From NCBI GenBank assembly GCA_902765585.1, contig CACXAG010000007.1, positions 1 to 38,727 on the forward strand: DNA of 38,727 bases. The letters run 5' to 3'. The notes under the pieces are model-generated. The model was not told the origin of the DNA. It worked only from the letters and a program-made list of their open reading frames with translations, and ran no database searches. This DNA comes from an uncultured Prevotellaceae bacterium (GTDB lineage: Bacteria; Bacteroidota; Bacteroidia; Bacteroidales; Bacteroidaceae). The position numbers were made by a program, and so were the translations under genes. Shown here in pieces: positions 30,114-38,505 of this stretch. Positions within the stretch are counted from its first letter, which is position 1, and every line of letters starts with the position of its first letter.

Positions 30114-30176
30114 TGCGTACACAATCACAAAAAAGCCCTTACCTTTGCAGCCGATTTCAAGATAACGGTGTACGCA
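30114..30176 (+). repeat. 9-bp inverted repeat bracketing the barrel-protein promoter
   Basis: TGCGTACAC (30114-30122) and GTGTACGCA (30168-30176) are perfect inverted copies 45 nt apart, one upstream of the -7 box and one in the leader. They could be paired operator half-sites or an mRNA/DNA cruciform. Confidence 0.55.
30140..30147 (+). promoter_or_regulatory. Promoter -7 element of the outer-membrane barrel gene
   Basis: TACCTTTG fits TAnnTTTG. A TTTG lies at 30112-30115, spacing 24, longer than usual. The leader is about 60 nt. Confidence 0.7.
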
Positions 30177-30216
30177 CACAGTGCACCAAAGTTTAATTTA
30201 AAAAGGTAAAAAGATT

Positions 30217-30771
30217 ATGAAAAAGATCATGATGACTCTGGCAGCCGTTGCTGTTGCTGCCACAATGAACGCTCAGGTTTATCTCGGTGGTGGCCTTGGC
30301 TTCCAGTATCACAAGCAGGGTGACGACAAGACAACTATCGTGAAGGTTATGCCTGAGATCGGTTACAACCTCGACGAGAACTGGGCTGTTGGTATCGCTC
30401 TGGGTTATGGTCATACCAAGGACACTGAGAAGTATAATGGTCAGAAGGTTAGCGTAAAGACTGACGTCTTCGAGATTGCTCCCTACGCTCGTTACACCTT
30501 CGCTAAGTTCGACAAGGTGAATCTGTTCGTTGATGGTGGTGTTGACTACGTTCACACCAAGGTTGACGACCTGAAGACTAACGCCTTCGCTGTAGGTCTG
30601 AAGCCTGGTGTTGCTGTAAACCTCAACGAGAAGCTGAGCTTCGTTGCTCACGTTGGCTTCCTGGGTTATCAGTATGTTAAGGATGATGTTGATGGCGCTG
30701 ACGCTGCTAACTCCTTCGGCTTCGACCTGGATGGTAGCAACCTGAGTTTCGGTGTCTACTACAACTTCTAA
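30217..30771 (+). CDS. Outer-membrane beta-barrel protein (OmpX/porin-like)
   Basis: 184 residues. The signal peptide MKKIMMTLAAVAVAATMNAQ is followed by alternating beta strands (VYLGGGLGFQY, WAVGIALGYGH, VNLFVDGGVDYVH, FAVGLKPGVAVNL, LSFVAHVGFLGYQ) and a C-terminal strand ending GVYYNF with the terminal aromatic typical of outer-membrane proteins. It is probably an 8-stranded barrel. Codons favour GCT, GTT and GGT, as in the GAPDH gene, which suggests abundance. It is monocistronic, with its own promoter and an excellent terminator, and divergent from kdsA. The exact role is unknown. Confidence 0.88.
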   Translation: MKKIMMTLAAVAVAATMNAQVYLGGGLGFQYHKQGDDKTTIVKVMPEIGYNLDENWAVGIALGYGHTKDTEKYNGQKVSVKTDVFEIAPYARYTFAKFDKVNLFVDGGVDYVHTKVDDLKTNAFAVGLKPGVAVNLNEKLSFVAHVGFLGYQYVKDDVDGADAANSFGFDLDGSNLSFGVYYNF

Positions 30772-30806
30772 TACGAAACAGGTATAAAAGAGAATAGAAA
30801 ACAAAG

Positions 30807-30837
30807 TGAGGCTGCGACGATTCGCAGCCTCATTTTT
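30807..30837 (+). terminator. Rho-independent terminator of the barrel gene
   Basis: TGAGGCTGCGA (30807-30817) pairs perfectly with TCGCAGCCTCA (30822-30832) over a 4-nt loop, followed by TTTTT. Confidence 0.92.
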
Positions 30838-30845
30838 ATTGTATA

Positions 30846-30900
30846 ATCTTTAATCTTTAAATTTTAATCTTTAATTTTTAATCTTTAATTTTTAATTTTT
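30846..30900 (-). repeat. ATTAAAG-type heptamer array at the 3' end of the MscS-like gene
   Basis: On the minus strand it reads as ATTAAAG/ATTAAAA units. The stop codon of the MscS-like gene (30892-30894) falls within it. Confidence 0.75.
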
Positions 30901-33219
30901 TATGTGTACGTCCTGCTGTGGGAACGGGATTTCGATGCCGTTCTGGTTCAGCGTGTCGTAGATGCACTTCAGCACGTCGCTCACCACGTGCGACTTCTTC
31001 GGGGCCTCGGCCCAGACGAACATCTTCAGGTTGACGCTGGAGTCACCTAACTCGCCAACAACAGACTTCGCCTTCTTCGACTGGTCCATCCATTCGTGAC
31101 CCAGCTGGTTCACGGCAGCATCGACCACCTGAATGACGTGCTGCAGGTTGCTGCCGTAGGCCACGCCATAGGGCACCACAGCCAGCACATAGCCGTGGTT
31201 GCGCGTCAGATTCTTGTAGTTGTTGGTGAACAACTGTGAGTTCTGGAAGGTGATGACCTCGCCAGACAGCGACTCGATGACCGTCGACGTGTAGCTGATG
31301 CTGACCACCTTACCCATCGTTCCGTTCACCTCTATCCAGTCGCCCACTTTGATGCGGCCAGTCATCAGCGAGGCGCCGTAGAAGATGTTCTCGATGATGT
31401 TCTTCGAGGCGAAACCGATACCAGTGGACAGACCGCCCGTGATGGCCAGCAGCCACGATACGCTGATGTGCAGAATGCCCAGCGACATCAGCAGCCATGC
31501 GCCCCAGATGATGATCTGGATGACGTTCTTCGTCATCACCGTCCGGCTGTCTGCCGACTCGGGGTCTTTCTGCATGTAGTGCAGCCGCAGCAGTCGCAGC
31601 AGCGTCTTGCTGAGGTAGGAGAACAGGAACCACAGGCAGACGACCATCGTCAGCTTGAGGATGCTGACCTGGAAGTTCTCCTGGTCGAAAATCCTGTACT
31701 TGAAGGCTTTCCAGCACAGGTCGGTGAGGTTGAAGACGTCGGCAGCCCACCATACGCTCAGCATGATGCTGCCCACGCCCAAGGTGGGCAGTACCACCTG
31801 GTACATCATGTCGTAGGCCCAGGTCTTGGTGACGGGCTTCTCGTCCAGTTTATGACGAATGCCATACAGCTTCACGTACTGCGAGATGCAGGTGATGGTC
31901 AGGATGCACGTCAACTGCATGATCCACCATATCAGCACCTGTACGGCTAACAGGGTGTAGCCGACCCACGAGCAGACGACGCTGACGATGAATACCAACA
32001 GCGAGATGTAGGTATAGAACATGTCCGACTGGGGCACGTTTTGGTTGTGGCGCCTGATGACGCTCCACTGCCACAGCGCACAAATCAGCAGTATCGGTGG
32101 AAACAGGATGCTGACCAACTCGTTAGGTATCAGGATGATGCGGAAGGCAAACACGATGAATCCCATGGCGATGAGTGGCGTATAGATGCGGAAGGCGCTC
32201 TTGATCTGGTCGCCCTTTACACGGAGCAGCAGCGAGATGAGAATGACGCCCAGCAGCCACGCATAGTTCACCAGCAGGTTGGCGGCCATGATGAAGAAGT
32301 TCGACTCCGTCAGTGCCAGCATCACGCCCATAATGGTGGCGAAGGTGATGGTCGTCGTGGCCATGGTGATGCAGGCGCGCTTCTTCATGAACTCATCTGT
32401 GCGCAGCCGTTTCGGCACGACGTAGCGGATGGCGAGGAAGTTGAGCAGCGAGGCAATGATGGCATAGATGATGGTGGACAGCAGCAGTCCGAATATCCAG
32501 CGGCTGTTCCACTGCGAGCGGTCGTTAGGCTGGTATTTCCGCTCCACCGTCTCCGTCATCGTGCGCCAGTATCGTCCGAAGTTCTGCAGGATGGTAAAGT
32601 ACGAATTGCCGCCATTCTTGAAGATGCTGGTCTGTATCTCGTTATAGCGCTTCTGGGCGTATTCGTTTAGGTTCGACAGCCGCTGTTCCGTCATGTTGTA
32701 GATGGCGATGTGGTCCTCCATGTGCTGGCGGCGCTCTTCCAGCGTCGTGCGGATGTTGTTAGCCAGCACCATACACATGTTACGGTTTTTGAGGGTCTGG
32801 GGCGACAGCACTTTTGTCGGCATGGCGTTCAGGCTGGCTATCAGCGAGTCGTAGCGCGCTATTTCGCTCTCCGTCTTCTCCAAGAAAGTGTTGAACGGCA
32901 GCTTGTGACGCTTGAAGTTCCTGTACTGTTCCGTCGCCTCGTGGCAGGCGTAGGTCAGGTCGAAGACATACTCCTGCTGCTGCGAGTAGAGCATCAGCGA
33001 GTTCTGGTTCGACTGCTTCAGCGTCGCTATCAGCTGTTGGCGCAGCTGTTCGCTGTGTTGCTTGGCCTTCTCCATGCGCTCTTGCAGTTCGCGGTCGTAG
33101 CTCGCAAGCTCCGTGCGCAGTATCTGCAGCGTTTGGTCGAGGTCTTTCTCTTTCAGTACGGCGTGTGTGCTGAGCGTCATCAGCATCACGATGAATAGGG
33201 TCAGTAATCGTTTCATCAT
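30892..33219 (-). CDS. Large MscS-family mechanosensitive channel
   Basis: 775 residues, far longer than E. coli MscS (286), like MscK/MscM-type channels. The signal peptide MMKRLLTLFIVMLMTLSTHA is followed by about 200 residues of periplasmic coiled coil (for example RELQERMEKAKQHSEQLRQQ), then about ten membrane helices, and from about 540 the MscS core: GGLSTGIGFASKNIIENIF (pore helix and gate region), VGDWIEVNGTMGKVVSISY (beta domain) and the C-terminal alpha/beta domain. It is expected to release solutes on hypo-osmotic shock. The last codons HIKN and the stop come from heptamer repeat. It is the second mechanosensitive channel in the window besides MscL. Confidence 0.93.
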   Translation of the reverse strand: MMKRLLTLFIVMLMTLSTHAVLKEKDLDQTLQILRTELASYDRELQERMEKAKQHSEQLRQQLIATLKQSNQNSLMLYSQQQEYVFDLTYACHEATEQYRNFKRHKLPFNTFLEKTESEIARYDSLIASLNAMPTKVLSPQTLKNRNMCMVLANNIRTTLEERRQHMEDHIAIYNMTEQRLSNLNEYAQKRYNEIQTSIFKNGGNSYFTILQNFGRYWRTMTETVERKYQPNDRSQWNSRWIFGLLLSTIIYAIIASLLNFLAIRYVVPKRLRTDEFMKKRACITMATTTITFATIMGVMLALTESNFFIMAANLLVNYAWLLGVILISLLLRVKGDQIKSAFRIYTPLIAMGFIVFAFRIILIPNELVSILFPPILLICALWQWSVIRRHNQNVPQSDMFYTYISLLVFIVSVVCSWVGYTLLAVQVLIWWIMQLTCILTITCISQYVKLYGIRHKLDEKPVTKTWAYDMMYQVVLPTLGVGSIMLSVWWAADVFNLTDLCWKAFKYRIFDQENFQVSILKLTMVVCLWFLFSYLSKTLLRLLRLHYMQKDPESADSRTVMTKNVIQIIIWGAWLLMSLGILHISVSWLLAITGGLSTGIGFASKNIIENIFYGASLMTGRIKVGDWIEVNGTMGKVVSISYTSTVIESLSGEVITFQNSQLFTNNYKNLTRNHGYVLAVVPYGVAYGSNLQHVIQVVDAAVNQLGHEWMDQSKKAKSVVGELGDSSVNLKMFVWAEAPKKSHVVSDVLKCIYDTLNQNGIEIPFPQQDVHIKN

Positions 33220-33245
33220 TATAGGCTATATTGGTTTAGCTGACT

Positions 33246-33254
33246 GCAAAGGTA
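33246..33254 (-). promoter_or_regulatory. Promoter -7 element of the MscS-like gene
   Basis: Minus-strand TACCTTTGC, 27 nt before the start; TTG (complement of CAA at 33275-33277) stands 20 nt upstream. Confidence 0.7.
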
Positions 33255-33328
33255 CGATGAAGTAAGCAAAAAACCAAAAAATCTTTTCACTTTTCCGAAT
33301 GATAGCAACGTTATTTCGTAAAATTTCG

Positions 33329-33336
33329 TATCTTTG
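33329..33336 (+). promoter_or_regulatory. Promoter -7 element of the BadF-type kinase gene
   Basis: TATCTTTG fits TAnnTTTG, 28 nt before the ATG at 33365. No TTG is seen at the 19-nt position. Confidence 0.65.
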
Positions 33337-33364
33337 CGGGAAATTTAACCATTAGACAACAAAA

Positions 33365-34264
33365 ATGATGATTATCATAGCAGATAGCGGTAGCACCAAG
33401 ACGGACTGGACTCTTCTGAATCCGTCCAGTATCCATCAGAACAAAGTAGTAGCCACTTTCCATACCCAGGGCATTACGCCCATACACCAGTCGGCAGAGG
33501 TCATCCGGCAGATTATCGGGCAGGAGTTGATACAGCAGCTCTCGTCGTTCCCGCGTGCCCGGCTCGTCGACTCGGGCTTGTTGGAGAAGCCGTTGCTCTC
33601 CAACCTGAGCGTCTATTTCTATGGCAGCGGTTGTACGCCAGCCCATGTTCCCATGATGAAGCAGCTGTTGGCGGGTGTGCTCTCGGCTGAGTATGTCGAG
33701 GTGCATAGCGACCTCATGGCGGCAGCCCGTGCGCTGTGTGGGCATGAGGAAGGCATAGCCTGCATCTTGGGAACGGGTGCCAACAGTTGCCTGTATGACG
33801 GAACGGCCATCGTCCAGAACACGCCCGCCCTGGGCTATATCCTCGGCGACGAGGGCAGTGGGTCGGTATTAGGACGTAACTTCATGAATGCCATCTTCAA
33901 GAATCCGCAGTTTGCGGCCATCCGTGATGAATATCTGGCGCAGGAGAAACTGACACTGGCCGACATCATCCAGCGCGTCTATCGTGAACCGATGGGGAAC
34001 CGCTTCCTGGCTTCCACCTCTTTATATATAAGTCAGCATCTGGACAATCCGCTGATAGAACAGCTGGTTCTCGACAATTTCACCCTTTTCTTCCGTCGCA
34101 ACATCGCGCCCTACCAGCGTCCTGACCTGCCAGTCCATTTCGTAGGCTCCATGGCACATCACTACCACAAACAGCTGTTGCAAGTGGCCCATGCCGAGGG
34201 CCTAACCGTGGGACGTATCCTAAAAAGTCCGATGGATGGCCTTGTGTCCTATCATGCTGACTAA
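33365..34264 (+). CDS. BadF/BadG-family ATPase, probable N-acetylglucosamine-type sugar kinase
   Basis: 299 residues. The ASKHA fold is shown by the phosphate-binding DSGSTKTDWTLL at the N-terminus, CILGTGANSCLYDG and GYILGDEGSGSVLGRNFM in the middle, and VHFVGSMAHHY near the end. Members phosphorylate amino sugars such as GlcNAc in cell-wall recycling; this short single-domain form fits that role better than benzoyl-CoA reductase activation. It is convergent with the next gene: the two stop codons overlap (CTAA at 34261-34264), leaving no intergenic space for a terminator. Confidence 0.87.
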   Translation: MMIIIADSGSTKTDWTLLNPSSIHQNKVVATFHTQGITPIHQSAEVIRQIIGQELIQQLSSFPRARLVDSGLLEKPLLSNLSVYFYGSGCTPAHVPMMKQLLAGVLSAEYVEVHSDLMAAARALCGHEEGIACILGTGANSCLYDGTAIVQNTPALGYILGDEGSGSVLGRNFMNAIFKNPQFAAIRDEYLAQEKLTLADIIQRVYREPMGNRFLASTSLYISQHLDNPLIEQLVLDNFTLFFRRNIAPYQRPDLPVHFVGSMAHHYHKQLLQVAHAEGLTVGRILKSPMDGLVSYHAD

Positions 34265-35529
34265 CAGCTTTTTGTCGTCATGATATTTAATACCATTTCG
34301 TCCGTAATACCCATGCCGTCAGCACCGATGCTGGTGAGATTGTGAATGCATTTGTCTACGCTGTCGTCGACGATGCCTTCAGCACTCGTCACGCATTTTC
34401 CTTCCATTGACAGCAGGGCTGACAGAATGGCTGTCGACACGCCGCTGGTAATCTTCAGCGAGCACGACGGCTTGGCACCGTCGCAGATCATGCCCGTCAG
34501 GTTGGCAATCATGTTCTTCACTGCTGCACACACGCGGTCGTAGTCGCCCCCCATGAGGTAGGTGATGCCCACGCTGCTGCCAATGCTGGCCACCACGCAG
34601 CCGCACAGTGCCGACAGCTTGCCCAACGACTGCTTGATGTAGATGGCCGTCAGGTGGCTGAGCATCAGGGCGCGGATAAGTTCCTCCTCGGTATTCTCGT
34701 TCTCCTTGGCGTAGACGCAGACGGGGTTGGTGGCGCAGATGCCCTGGTTGCCGCTGCCGCTATTGGACATGACGGGAATCATGGCACCGCCCATGCGGGC
34801 ATCGCAGGCTGACGCCGTCCGCGAGATAATATGCGAAAAAATGCTGTTGCCGAAGATGCCTTTCGACAGCGGACGGTCGATGGTCTTGCCCAGGTTGTGG
34901 CCATAGTTGCCCTTCAGCGCCTCGCGGGCAGCATTCATGTTGTAGGTGCGTGCGTCCATGATGAAGCGTATCTCGTCCAGCGGTGCCGTGGTGGCGAAGT
35001 CGTACACCAGCTGCATGTTCAGCGGTAGGTCTGTCGCCTCTTCCGCTGTCCCCTGTTTCGTGTTCCATGTCTCAGGGTCCACAAATGTCGTATGTCCGCC
35101 AGCGATAACCGCCGTCTGGCGCTGTCCGTTGGCTTCGACGCAAATCTCGACGTACAGTTTCTCGCTGATGCCCTCCTTCAGTCGGATGTCGATGCGGTTC
35201 TCGCTGATATACTGCTTGCCCTCAGCCAGTGACGCTGGTGTCAGGTCCTTCAGCACCTCCAGCTGGTACTGGCTCTTGCCCACGAGTGCTCCCAAGGCGA
35301 TGGCGATGGGCAGACCAATCATCCCCGTACCTGGGATGCCCACGCCCATGGCATTCTTCAGGATGTTGGCACTCAGCTGTGCCGTGATGTGCTCTGGACG
35401 TTGCCCCAGCAGTTCTGTGGCGCGAGCCGTACACAAGGCAACGGCCATGGGTTCGGTACATCCTATGGCGGGCACGACCTCCTGATGGACGAGGTCGATA
35501 ATCTCCTGGCGTTTCTTGCTATCTATCAT
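34261..35529 (-). CDS. CyuA-like L-cysteine desulfidase (UPF0597/serine dehydratase alpha family)
   Basis: 422 residues from the ATG at 35527-35529, where the typical lead-in MIDSKKRQEIIDLVHQEVVP begins; the longer open frame upstream runs over the promoter. Family motifs are PAIGCTEPMAVAL, NSGSGNQGICATNPV, ALCGCVVASIG and MICDGAKPSCSLKI; the last Cys residues are those expected to bind a [4Fe-4S] cluster. CyuA degrades L-cysteine to sulfide, pyruvate and ammonia; other members may use serine or a related substrate. It is transcribed alone from a TACCTTTGC promoter. Confidence 0.88.
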   Translation of the reverse strand: MIDSKKRQEIIDLVHQEVVPAIGCTEPMAVALCTARATELLGQRPEHITAQLSANILKNAMGVGIPGTGMIGLPIAIALGALVGKSQYQLEVLKDLTPASLAEGKQYISENRIDIRLKEGISEKLYVEICVEANGQRQTAVIAGGHTTFVDPETWNTKQGTAEEATDLPLNMQLVYDFATTAPLDEIRFIMDARTYNMNAAREALKGNYGHNLGKTIDRPLSKGIFGNSIFSHIISRTASACDARMGGAMIPVMSNSGSGNQGICATNPVCVYAKENENTEEELIRALMLSHLTAIYIKQSLGKLSALCGCVVASIGSSVGITYLMGGDYDRVCAAVKNMIANLTGMICDGAKPSCSLKITSGVSTAILSALLSMEGKCVTSAEGIVDDSVDKCIHNLTSIGADGMGITDEMVLNIMTTKSC

Positions 35530-35555
35530 GGTGGTATGTTTAAAAAAAACTTGCA

Positions 35556-35564
35556 GCAAAGGTA
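35556..35564 (-). promoter_or_regulatory. Promoter -7 element of the CyuA-like gene
   Basis: Minus-strand TACCTTTGC, 27 nt before the ATG at 35529. It supports this start over the more upstream Met codon at 35559. Confidence 0.72.
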
Positions 35565-35683
35565 CGAAGAATCTTTGAACTACCGATGCCAGACGTAGAA
35601 GTTTTTGTTACGCGGCGTGTTAAATAAGTATAACGGCTGTGCACAAAACGCCTTTCCCCAAGGCTCAAGTGCTGAAAAATGGC

Positions 35684-35691
35684 TATATTTG
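35684..35691 (+). promoter_or_regulatory. Promoter -7 element of the GH5 mannanase-like gene
   Basis: TATATTTG fits TAnnTTTG, 22 nt before the ATG at 35714. No TTG lies at 19-nt spacing, which may point to activator dependence. Confidence 0.65.
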
Positions 35692-35713
35692 CAGTCAAAA
35701 CCAAAAGACTCTT

Positions 35714-37012
35714 ATGAAAAAACTACTATTCCTTTCGCTGGTTGTGCTGTTCGTGGCAGCCTGTCAGCAGAAACAGACGGAGACCTCCGACTTCGTGCGT
35801 GTGGAGAACGGCCATTTTGTGCGCGACGGTAAACCTTATTATTATGTAGGCACCAACTTCTGGTATGGCGCCATCCTCGGCTCAGAAGGGCAGGGCGGCG
35901 ACCGCCAGCGACTGGCTCGCGAGCTGGACGAGATGAAGCGCATGGGCATCGACAACCTGCGTATCCTCGTGGGCTCCGACGGCGAGCGTGGCGTCAAGAC
36001 CAAGGTGGAGCCGACGCTGCAGGTGCGCCCTGGCGAGTATAACGACACCATCCTGGCAGGTCTCGACTACCTGCTCATGGAGATGGGCAAGCGTCAGATG
36101 GTGGCTGTGCTCTACCTGAACAACTCGTGGGAGTGGAGTGGGGGATACGGCTTCTACCTGGAGCATGCCGGCTTGGGCAAGCAACCGCGGCCCGACGACG
36201 TGGGCTATCCCGCCTTCATGGAGGCTATGGCGCAGTATGCCACCAACGACAAGGCCCACCAGCTGTTCTACGACTACGTGCGCTTCATCCTCTCGCGTAC
36301 CAACCGCTATACGGGCGTCAAATACGTCGACGACCCCGCCATCATGTCGTGGCAGATAGGCAACGAGCCCCGCGCCTTCAGCAAGGACGTGCTGCCCGCC
36401 TTCGAAAAATGGCTGGCTGAGGCCTCGGCACTCATCCGCTCCCTGGACCCCAACCACCTCATCTCCGTCGGCAGCGAGGGCTCGTGGGGCTGCGAGAACG
36501 ACCTCGGCAGCTGGACGCGCATCTGTGCCGACCCCAACATCGACTACTGCAATGTCCACCTGTGGCCCTACAACTGGGGCTGGGCCAAGCCCGACTCGCT
36601 CATTGAGCACCTGCCCAAGGCCTGCGCTAATACCAGGGAGTACATCGACCAGCACCTGGCCGTATGCGACTCGCTGAACAAACCGCTGGTCATGGAGGAG
36701 TTCGGCTATCCCCGCGACGGCTTCAAGTTCTCCCTCGACACCCCGACCAACGGGCGCGACGGCTACTACAAGTACGTCTTCTCGCTCGTCGCTGACAATG
36801 CCGAACAGGGCGGCCACTTCGCAGGCTGCAACTTCTGGGGCTGGGGCGGCTTCGCCAAACCGCAGCACGAGCAGTGGCAGGTGGGCGACGACTATACCAA
36901 CGACCCCGCCCAGGAGGCCCAGGGCCTGAACAGTGTCTTCGCCAGCGACACCACCACGCTGGCCGTTATCCGCGAACAGGTACAGCGGATGAAGAATGCG
37001 ACAACAAATTAA
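35714..37012 (+). CDS. Lipoprotein GH5 glycoside hydrolase, beta-mannanase type (GH5_7-like)
   Basis: The start is the ATG at 35714, which begins the lipoprotein signal MKKLLFLSLVVLFVAAC (Cys17); the product has 432 residues. The GH5 barrel is clear: GTNFWYGAILGS near the start, MGIDNLRILVGSDG, LNNSWEWSGGYG, the acid/base WQIGNEPR (Glu218) and the nucleophile VMEEFGYPRDG (Glu329), with CNFWGWGGFAKP near the end. These are typical of endo-beta-1,4-mannanases. It is probably anchored at the outer membrane or periplasm and cuts mannan or glucomannan. A second GH5 gene follows after 248 nt of repeat-rich DNA. No SusCD pair is nearby. Confidence 0.9.
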   Translation: MKKLLFLSLVVLFVAACQQKQTETSDFVRVENGHFVRDGKPYYYVGTNFWYGAILGSEGQGGDRQRLARELDEMKRMGIDNLRILVGSDGERGVKTKVEPTLQVRPGEYNDTILAGLDYLLMEMGKRQMVAVLYLNNSWEWSGGYGFYLEHAGLGKQPRPDDVGYPAFMEAMAQYATNDKAHQLFYDYVRFILSRTNRYTGVKYVDDPAIMSWQIGNEPRAFSKDVLPAFEKWLAEASALIRSLDPNHLISVGSEGSWGCENDLGSWTRICADPNIDYCNVHLWPYNWGWAKPDSLIEHLPKACANTREYIDQHLAVCDSLNKPLVMEEFGYPRDGFKFSLDTPTNGRDGYYKYVFSLVADNAEQGGHFAGCNFWGWGGFAKPQHEQWQVGDDYTNDPAQEAQGLNSVFASDTTTLAVIREQVQRMKNATTN

Positions 37013-37031
37013 AAAATATGTATAATAACGA

Positions 37032-37218
37032 CCACGAATTAAACGAATTAAACAAATTATTCTATGCAGAACGACATGATGATGATGCGTCAGAGATGCT
37101 ACGAATTACACGATTTGGCTGGCGCATCAAGAATCGCTGGCGATTCCATTCGTGTAATTCGAATTAATATAGTTACCGGGCGCAGCTATAAAATTCGTTC
37201 AATTCGTTTAATTCGTGG
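37032..37218 (+). repeat. Nested inverted-repeat element between the two GH5 genes
   Basis: Outer arms 37032-37058 and 37192-37218 (built of CGAATTAAA-type units) are inverted copies matching at 25 of 27 positions. Inner arms CGAATTACACGA (37102-37113) and TCGTGTAATTCG (37150-37161) match perfectly. A central AATCG/CGATT hairpin (37132-37145) and a GATGCG/CGCATC pair (37084-37089, 37123-37128) are also present. The right half, read on the minus strand, resembles the sequence at 38677-38727. It fits a small non-coding palindromic dispersed element. Confidence 0.75.
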
Positions 37219-37260
37219 TAGAAAAAATCTTGCGTAACTTGAATTAAAAATATATAGTTT

Positions 37261-38415
37261 ATGAAAAGAATGTTTTGTTGGCTGGCTGTCGCTGCACTGA
37301 CGGTGGCGATGGTTGGCTGTGAGAGCAAGAAGGCAGCAGAGACTGCGGAGTTTGAGACGGCGGCAGATGCCGTGAAGAAGATGACGGCAGGCTGGAACTT
37401 GGGCAATACCCTCGATGCCTTCAGTACCGATGTGGCGCCAGGGTCCCCCACCGATGCCTACGAGACCTGCTGGGGCGAGCCCGTGGCTGAGGAGTACCTC
37501 ATCAAGCAGTTCAAGGACAAGGGCTTCGACGTCGTCCGCGTTCCCGTCACCTGGTGGCAGCACATGGACGAGGAGGGCACCGTGGACTCCGTCTGGATGG
37601 CCCGCGTGGAGACCGTCGTCAACTACGTGCTCAACAACGGCATGTACTGCATCGTCAACGTCCACCACGACACGGGTGCCCATGCCGACTCGTGGATCAA
37701 GGCCGACAGCGCCAACTACGAGGCCAACCACGAGCGCTTCAAGAAGCTGTGGACGCAGATTGCCGTCCACTTCCGCGACTACGGCGAAAAGCTGCTCTTC
37801 GAGGGCTATAACGAGATGCTGACAGGCACCACACCCGACGCGGAGTGGGCAGAGCCCAAGAACCTCGCCAACCTCGAGGTCGTCAACAAGTACGCCCAGG
37901 ACTTCGTGACCACTGTCCGTGCCACGGGCGGCAACAACGAGTTCCGCAACCTCATCGTCAACACCTATTCCGGAGCCCATACCCCCAACACGCTGGCAGG
38001 CTTCCGCGTCCCCACCGACCCTAACGGCAACCAGAATCACCTGGCCGTCGAGGTACACTCCTACGACCCGTGGGACTGGGTGAACACCGAGAACATGACG
38101 TGGACGGAGCGCTGCTCCAAGGAGATTGCCAATATGTTCGAGGCCCTCGACACCACCTTCATCCAGAAGGGCTATCCCGTCATCCTGGGTGAGTACGGCT
38201 CCAATGGTGAGCAGGAGAAGACTATCAACGCCACCTGTACCGACGCTCAGAAGCAGGAGGCAGGCCGCCAGGCTGCCGACATGACGCGCCTCTGCAAGCA
38301 GTACGGTGCCTCCGGCATCTACTGGATGGGCATCGTCGAATTCAACGACCGCAAGCAGGCCTCCTTCAAGTGGACCCTGGAGCAAGTCGCCGACTCCATC
38401 GTCGCCAACAAGTAA
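37261..38415 (+). CDS. Lipoprotein GH5 endoglucanase (GH5_4-like)
   Basis: 384 residues. The signal peptide ends in a lipobox-like MVGC (Cys20). GH5 features in order: AGWNLGNTLDAF, CWGEPVAEEYLIKQFKDKGF, VVRVPVTWWQHM, CIVNVHHDTGAH, the acid/base FEGYNEM (Glu185), VEVHSYDPWDW and the nucleophile VILGEYGS (Glu311). The pattern fits GH5_4, which includes beta-1,4-glucanases, lichenases and xyloglucanases. Together with the preceding mannanase-like enzyme it would attack glucomannan or mixed hemicellulose. I see no TAnnTTTG promoter in 37219-37260, so it may depend on readthrough from the first GH5 gene through the palindromic element. Confidence 0.91.
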   Translation: MKRMFCWLAVAALTVAMVGCESKKAAETAEFETAADAVKKMTAGWNLGNTLDAFSTDVAPGSPTDAYETCWGEPVAEEYLIKQFKDKGFDVVRVPVTWWQHMDEEGTVDSVWMARVETVVNYVLNNGMYCIVNVHHDTGAHADSWIKADSANYEANHERFKKLWTQIAVHFRDYGEKLLFEGYNEMLTGTTPDAEWAEPKNLANLEVVNKYAQDFVTTVRATGGNNEFRNLIVNTYSGAHTPNTLAGFRVPTDPNGNQNHLAVEVHSYDPWDWVNTENMTWTERCSKEIANMFEALDTTFIQKGYPVILGEYGSNGEQEKTINATCTDAQKQEAGRQAADMTRLCKQYGASGIYWMGIVEFNDRKQASFKWTLEQVADSIVANK

Positions 38416-38450
38416 TAAAAACACGTTCAGCCGCGTACGCTACTAATATG

Positions 38451-38487
38451 AACGAGAGGATATGCCCTATTGACACATCCTCTCGTT
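38451..38487 (+). terminator. Hairpin between convergent GH5 gene and smalltalk copy 2
   Basis: AACGAGAGGAT (38451-38461) and ATCCTCTCGTT (38477-38487) pair perfectly over a 15-nt loop. It is symmetrical, so it probably serves both strands; T-runs are weak on either side. Confidence 0.75.
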
Positions 38488-38505
38488 GTTTACTGTCCTC
38501 GCTCC

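Noticed and set aside
37018-37167. 49-codon open frame beginning MYNNDHELNELNKL
   Set aside because: It is made of the palindromic element's CGAATTAAA units; the opposite strand gives a similar HELNELNEF peptide, so the frame reflects the repeat and not a gene.
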